Assembly (NCBI GenBank): GCA_025355005.1
Contig: JANXLV010000166.1
Span: 1-64,000, forward strand
Origin: Myxococcales bacterium
GTDB lineage: Bacteria; Myxococcota_A; Polyangia; Polyangiales; Polyangiaceae
Direction of reading: 5' to 3'
DNA length: 64,000 bases
The translations under genes and the position numbers were made by a program. Shown here piece after piece: positions 61,241-64,000 of this stretch; the stretch's first letter is position 1, and the number at the start of each line of letters is the position of its first letter. The notes below the pieces were generated by a model that saw nothing but the letters and a program-made list of their open reading frames with translations, made no database searches and was not told where the DNA came from.

Positions 61241-63523
61241 TCAGACGCGAACTACGAACTGCGATGCGGTAGCGGCCACCTCGTCCGTCGCGAGCACGAA
61301 GACGGTGGCGTCGCGGAACGCGGGATCTCCGGCGATGCGGGCGGCCACGGGGGTCATCACGCTCTCCTCGATCAACCTTCGCAGCGGCCGTGCGCCGCGC
61401 GTTGGGTGATAGCCCACCTCCGCGAGCCGCGCCTTTGCCAAGAGGCTCGCCGAAAGCCGCAGGTTGCGCCGCGCGAGCCCCGGACGCGCGGACACGGAGA
61501 GGAGCTCCAGGTCCACGATGCGAAGCACGTCACCACGCGTGAGCGAATGGAACGGAAGGACGTGGTCGATGCGGTTGTAGAGCTCCGGCCTGAAGTGCGC
61601 GCGCACCTTTGCCGTGAAGTCTCCACCAGTCGTCGCACCAAATCCCACCGGCCGCGCGTCCGTCACGCCCAGGTTCGACGTCATCACGATCATCGTGGTG
61701 CGGAAATCCACGAAGCGTCCGTTGTCGTCCGTCATGCGGCCTTCGCCCAGAATGCCAAGGAGCAGATCGAACACCTGCGGGTGCGCCTTCTCGATCTCGT
61801 CGAGCAGCACCAGCGACAGCGGCTGCTCGCGCACGCGGGACGCGAGGCTCAGTGTCCCGGGGCGCGCGCTCACGAGGCGCATCACGGCGCCCGCGTGCAT
61901 GTACTCGCTCATGTCGAGCCGGATCATCCGCTCTTCGCCGCCGAACGTGGTGCGCGCCAGCTGCTTCGCGAGCTCCGTCTTGCCCACGCCCGTGGGGCCC
62001 ACGAAGAGCAGCGTCGCCAGCGGCCGCTCCGGATCCGTGAGGTTCGCCTTGAAGCGCGCGAGCACGCGCCCGCACGTGTCGCACGCCGCGTCCTGACCGA
62101 TCACGCGCGCCTTCAGCATTCCCGAAAGGACGTCGGCGCCCGCATCGATGTCGTCCGAGAGCAGCGAGATGGGAACGCCGGAGTAGCGCGCGTATGCCTC
62201 CGATGCGTCCTTTGGATACAGCGTGCGGCCGGGCGCATCCGGCTTGTCTCCCTTGGTCCCCGCGGCAAGCCAGTCGATGAAGCGCAGCGCCTTCCCGGGA
62301 AATGCAACGCCGCGCTCGAGCGCGTGCAGGTGCCGCACGAGCCGTTTCATGGCCGAAGGATGAACGTCCAGACCCTTCTTCCTCGCCCACGCAAGACCAA
62401 GCGAGAGCGTGTCCGTGGGCGACGGCTCGTCCACGCGCACCACCGTGAAGCGCTGCACGAACGACGGCCGCGTGCGCCGCGCCCGCTCCAGCTCCTCTTG
62501 CGTGCATTCTGCAATGATCCGGATCTCGCCCATGGCGGGCTCCAGGAAGTCGGAAATGGACGCGCCGTCGGGCTGCGCCTCCGTGAGACCTGCGAGCGCG
62601 CTCACGTGGAGGTAGTCGCCGTCCATGAGCTCCTTCACGAGCTTGATGCAGCGCTCTTGCCACATGCCCAGGTAGACCATGCCGGCGATGATGCGATCCT
62701 TCGACGTGCTGTGGATGCGTCGCGGCTTCTCGCCCGTGGGCAGGTCCTTCTTCGCGGACAGATGATGCTGCGCGATGCGGCGCACGAGCGCGGTCTTGCC
62801 CACGCCAGCGGGCCCCACGAGCAAGAGTGATGGCGCGTTCGGTTCCAGCGTCCACGACTTCAGAGATTCGAAGACGGACGACTCACCCACGACGGGCGCG
62901 AGCTTGCCGCGTGAAGCACGCGCCACGAGATCGTCGGCCACGCGCGCGAGCTCCGGATGCTCTTCTTCCTCCGTGGGCGCCGTCTTCACTGGCTTGTGGC
63001 GCGACAGCAGCGGTGGCGACCAATCGGCCACGAACTCGCTGCCCACCTGTCGGAAGTCGTAGATCCATCGCGCGTTCTCGCCGAGGAGCAGCGTGCTCAC
63101 CGCGTGGCGCAGCACGTCCGCCGCGAGCGAAAGCTCCTCGACGACGAAGAACCCGCCGAAGCGCGGCAGCATGACGCGAAAGCCGCCGCCCTTGAGCGGG
63201 CAGTACGCATAGGTGAGGATGAGCGGGATCTGCTTCTTGCCGATGACCGCGCGCTTCTTGATGGATGAGAGCGGGTGCACATCCACCTTGATGGTCTGCG
63301 TGCGGAACTCCTCTTCCCAGAGGAAGCGCGAAAGCGCGTCCTTGGACTCCACGAGCATGACCTCGAGCTTGGCCTCGAGCTCGGCGTAGAGGTCCTCGTT
63401 CGTCTTGCCATACGCGGAGGGCGCGGGCTGGTCGAAGAACGAGTCCCACGTGCGGAGCAGGCGGCCCGTGCGTTGGCCGTCCTCGTGCACGACCACGTGG
63501 ACGCGGAACGATCCGCGGCTCAT
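61241..63523 (-). CDS. ClpB-like tandem AAA+ protein with degenerate first module
   Basis: 760 residues from ATG 63523; the upstream in-frame Met (63724) is inside the neighbouring gene. No Clp N-domain; residues 1-200 form a novel beta-rich N-domain. AAA1: Walker A GPAGVGKT (237-244), pore-loop-like YLGMWQER (284-291) but where ClpB has LFIDEIH it has YLHVSALAG, so the Walker B Asp/Glu is lost. AAA2: Walker A GPTGVGKT (509-516), Walker B LVLLDEIEKAHPQVFDLLLGIL and sensor block TMIVMTSNLGVTDARPVGFG are intact. A CDTCG pair lies before AAA2. The start overlaps the preceding gene's stop (ATGA). Likely a specialised unfoldase or remodeller. Confidence 0.88.
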   Translation of the reverse strand: MSRGSFRVHVVVHEDGQRTGRLLRTWDSFFDQPAPSAYGKTNEDLYAELEAKLEVMLVESKDALSRFLWEEEFRTQTIKVDVHPLSSIKKRAVIGKKQIPLILTYAYCPLKGGGFRVMLPRFGGFFVVEELSLAADVLRHAVSTLLLGENARWIYDFRQVGSEFVADWSPPLLSRHKPVKTAPTEEEEHPELARVADDLVARASRGKLAPVVGESSVFESLKSWTLEPNAPSLLLVGPAGVGKTALVRRIAQHHLSAKKDLPTGEKPRRIHSTSKDRIIAGMVYLGMWQERCIKLVKELMDGDYLHVSALAGLTEAQPDGASISDFLEPAMGEIRIIAECTQEELERARRTRPSFVQRFTVVRVDEPSPTDTLSLGLAWARKKGLDVHPSAMKRLVRHLHALERGVAFPGKALRFIDWLAAGTKGDKPDAPGRTLYPKDASEAYARYSGVPISLLSDDIDAGADVLSGMLKARVIGQDAACDTCGRVLARFKANLTDPERPLATLLFVGPTGVGKTELAKQLARTTFGGEERMIRLDMSEYMHAGAVMRLVSARPGTLSLASRVREQPLSLVLLDEIEKAHPQVFDLLLGILGEGRMTDDNGRFVDFRTTMIVMTSNLGVTDARPVGFGATTGGDFTAKVRAHFRPELYNRIDHVLPFHSLTRGDVLRIVDLELLSVSARPGLARRNLRLSASLLAKARLAEVGYHPTRGARPLRRLIEESVMTPVAARIAGDPAFRDATVFVLATDEVAATASQFVVRV

Positions 63524-64000
63524 GTCGGCGCCTCGATCCGCGATACGCGCAGGAGCCACAGCCGCGTGAACACGTCCGCCAGGTTCGTGACGCGCGCCTC
63601 GTAGGGCATCCCCAGAACGAAGTCCTCCATCTCCAGCATGCTCGGAGGTCGGCGCGGCAGCGGCGGATCGAACTGGATGGTGCGCACCACGGGCAGCAGG
63701 CGATCGTTGCGTGAGGCCTTCCATGCCTCCACGTGCGCGTGCGGCGTCGTGTCCGCGGGCGCTGGCAACACGCGCACACGCAGGAGCTCGGGCTCACGCA
63801 CCGTGGGGCGCCACACGTGCGTACCCGTCTCGAGCTCCAGGTAGTCCTTGATGCAGAGGCCCACGATCTTGAGCACCGCGAAATCCGGTGCGGCGAACTG
63901 CGCGGCCTCGAGCGAGCCTTTTCCGCTGCCAGAGAAGACGTCGTCGTCCGAGAGCCACGCGATGGTGTCCAGTCCGCCGCGCGCCGTCGCATACGCCTGC
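63520..64000 (-). CDS. Partial gene upstream of the ClpB-like protein (5' end outside window)
   Basis: The minus-strand frame is open from the window end to TGA at 63520; the last about 160 residues are visible. They include SGSGKGSLEAAQFAAPDFAVLK, VWRPTVREPELLRVRVLPAPAD, and a C-terminal PSMLEMEDFVLGMPYEARVTNLADVFTRLWLLRVSRIEAP. No family recognised. The TGA overlaps the ATG of the ClpB-like gene by four bases, so the products are probably a two-component unit with the AAA protein. The true start lies outside. Confidence 0.7.
   Translation of the reverse strand, partial: QAYATARGGLDTIAWLSDDDVFSGSGKGSLEAAQFAAPDFAVLKIVGLCIKDYLELETGTHVWRPTVREPELLRVRVLPAPADTTPHAHVEAWKASRNDRLLPVVRTIQFDPPLPRRPPSMLEMEDFVLGMPYEARVTNLADVFTRLWLLRVSRIEAPT

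Overview
The DNA is GC-rich and coded densely on both strands. It looks chromosomal and most like a myxobacterium (Myxococcota, probably Polyangia/Sorangiineae-like). The signs are three eukaryote-type Ser/Thr kinases plus a pseudokinase, many Cys-rich or Gly/Asp-rich lipoproteins, a Sel1-repeat lipoprotein, a Thg1-like 3'-5' polymerase, an arrestin-like protein and a creatininase-family enzyme. I see no rRNA, tRNA, CRISPR array, phage or intact insertion sequence. The lineage is an inference from gene content.

Layout. 1-10 kb: the end of a DUF4132 gene, a membrane protein, a Sel1 lipoprotein, a quinone reductase, a SUKH protein, a translationally coupled tgt/MnmC-like pair (tRNA wobble modification) and two secreted proteins. 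10-18 kb: TsaC/Sua5 coupled to an arrestin-like protein, then a five-gene run (RidA, enoyl-CoA hydratase family, acyl-CoA dehydrogenase, OYE-type flavoenzyme, benzoate-CoA-ligase-like enzyme). That run resembles aromatic acyl-CoA (2-aminobenzoate/salicylate type) catabolism. 18-31 kb: ABC-F ATPase, PIN protein, Thg1, an L7/L12-like small protein, HflX with an acidic insertion, a Ser/Thr kinase, a creatininase-family protein, small lipoproteins, a methyltransferase and a second, multi-pass kinase. 31.0-31.75 kb: no gene, but a 0.73-kb inverted-repeat segment.

31.7-40.5 kb: an isochorismatase-like hydrolase with an anti-sigma-like N-terminus, a PlsB-like acyltransferase, a multi-S1-domain RNA-binding protein, a tightly packed DUF4266/DUF3570/c-type-cytochrome-like operon, an orphan OmpR-type regulator and next to it a winged-helix fragment. 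40.6-49.2 kb: a large lipoprotein and a six-gene MoxR operon (RDD, SpoIIM, membrane protein, DUF4129/DUF4350 fusion, MoxR, DUF58) with overlapping genes. 49.2-56.6 kb: a bufferin-like Cys-rich peptide, lipoproteins, IlvE, Smr, a thioredoxin-fold ferredoxin, a pseudokinase and a Nudix hydrolase. 56.7-64 kb: a hexamer repeat, CysE, SmpB, a PilZ-like protein, SthA, a further kinase and a two-gene unit with a ClpB-like protein whose first AAA module has lost its Walker B.

Two general points. About fifteen genes have a TAnnnT (-10-like) hexamer ending only about 4-12 nt before the start codon and no Shine-Dalgarno, which suggests leaderless or near-leaderless transcripts. I used this to pick starts. 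Low-complexity DNA (GAGGTC hexamers, GAC-rich tracts) recurs between genes and also inside them, where it has expanded HflX, the S1 protein, the ABC-F tail and a kinase tail.
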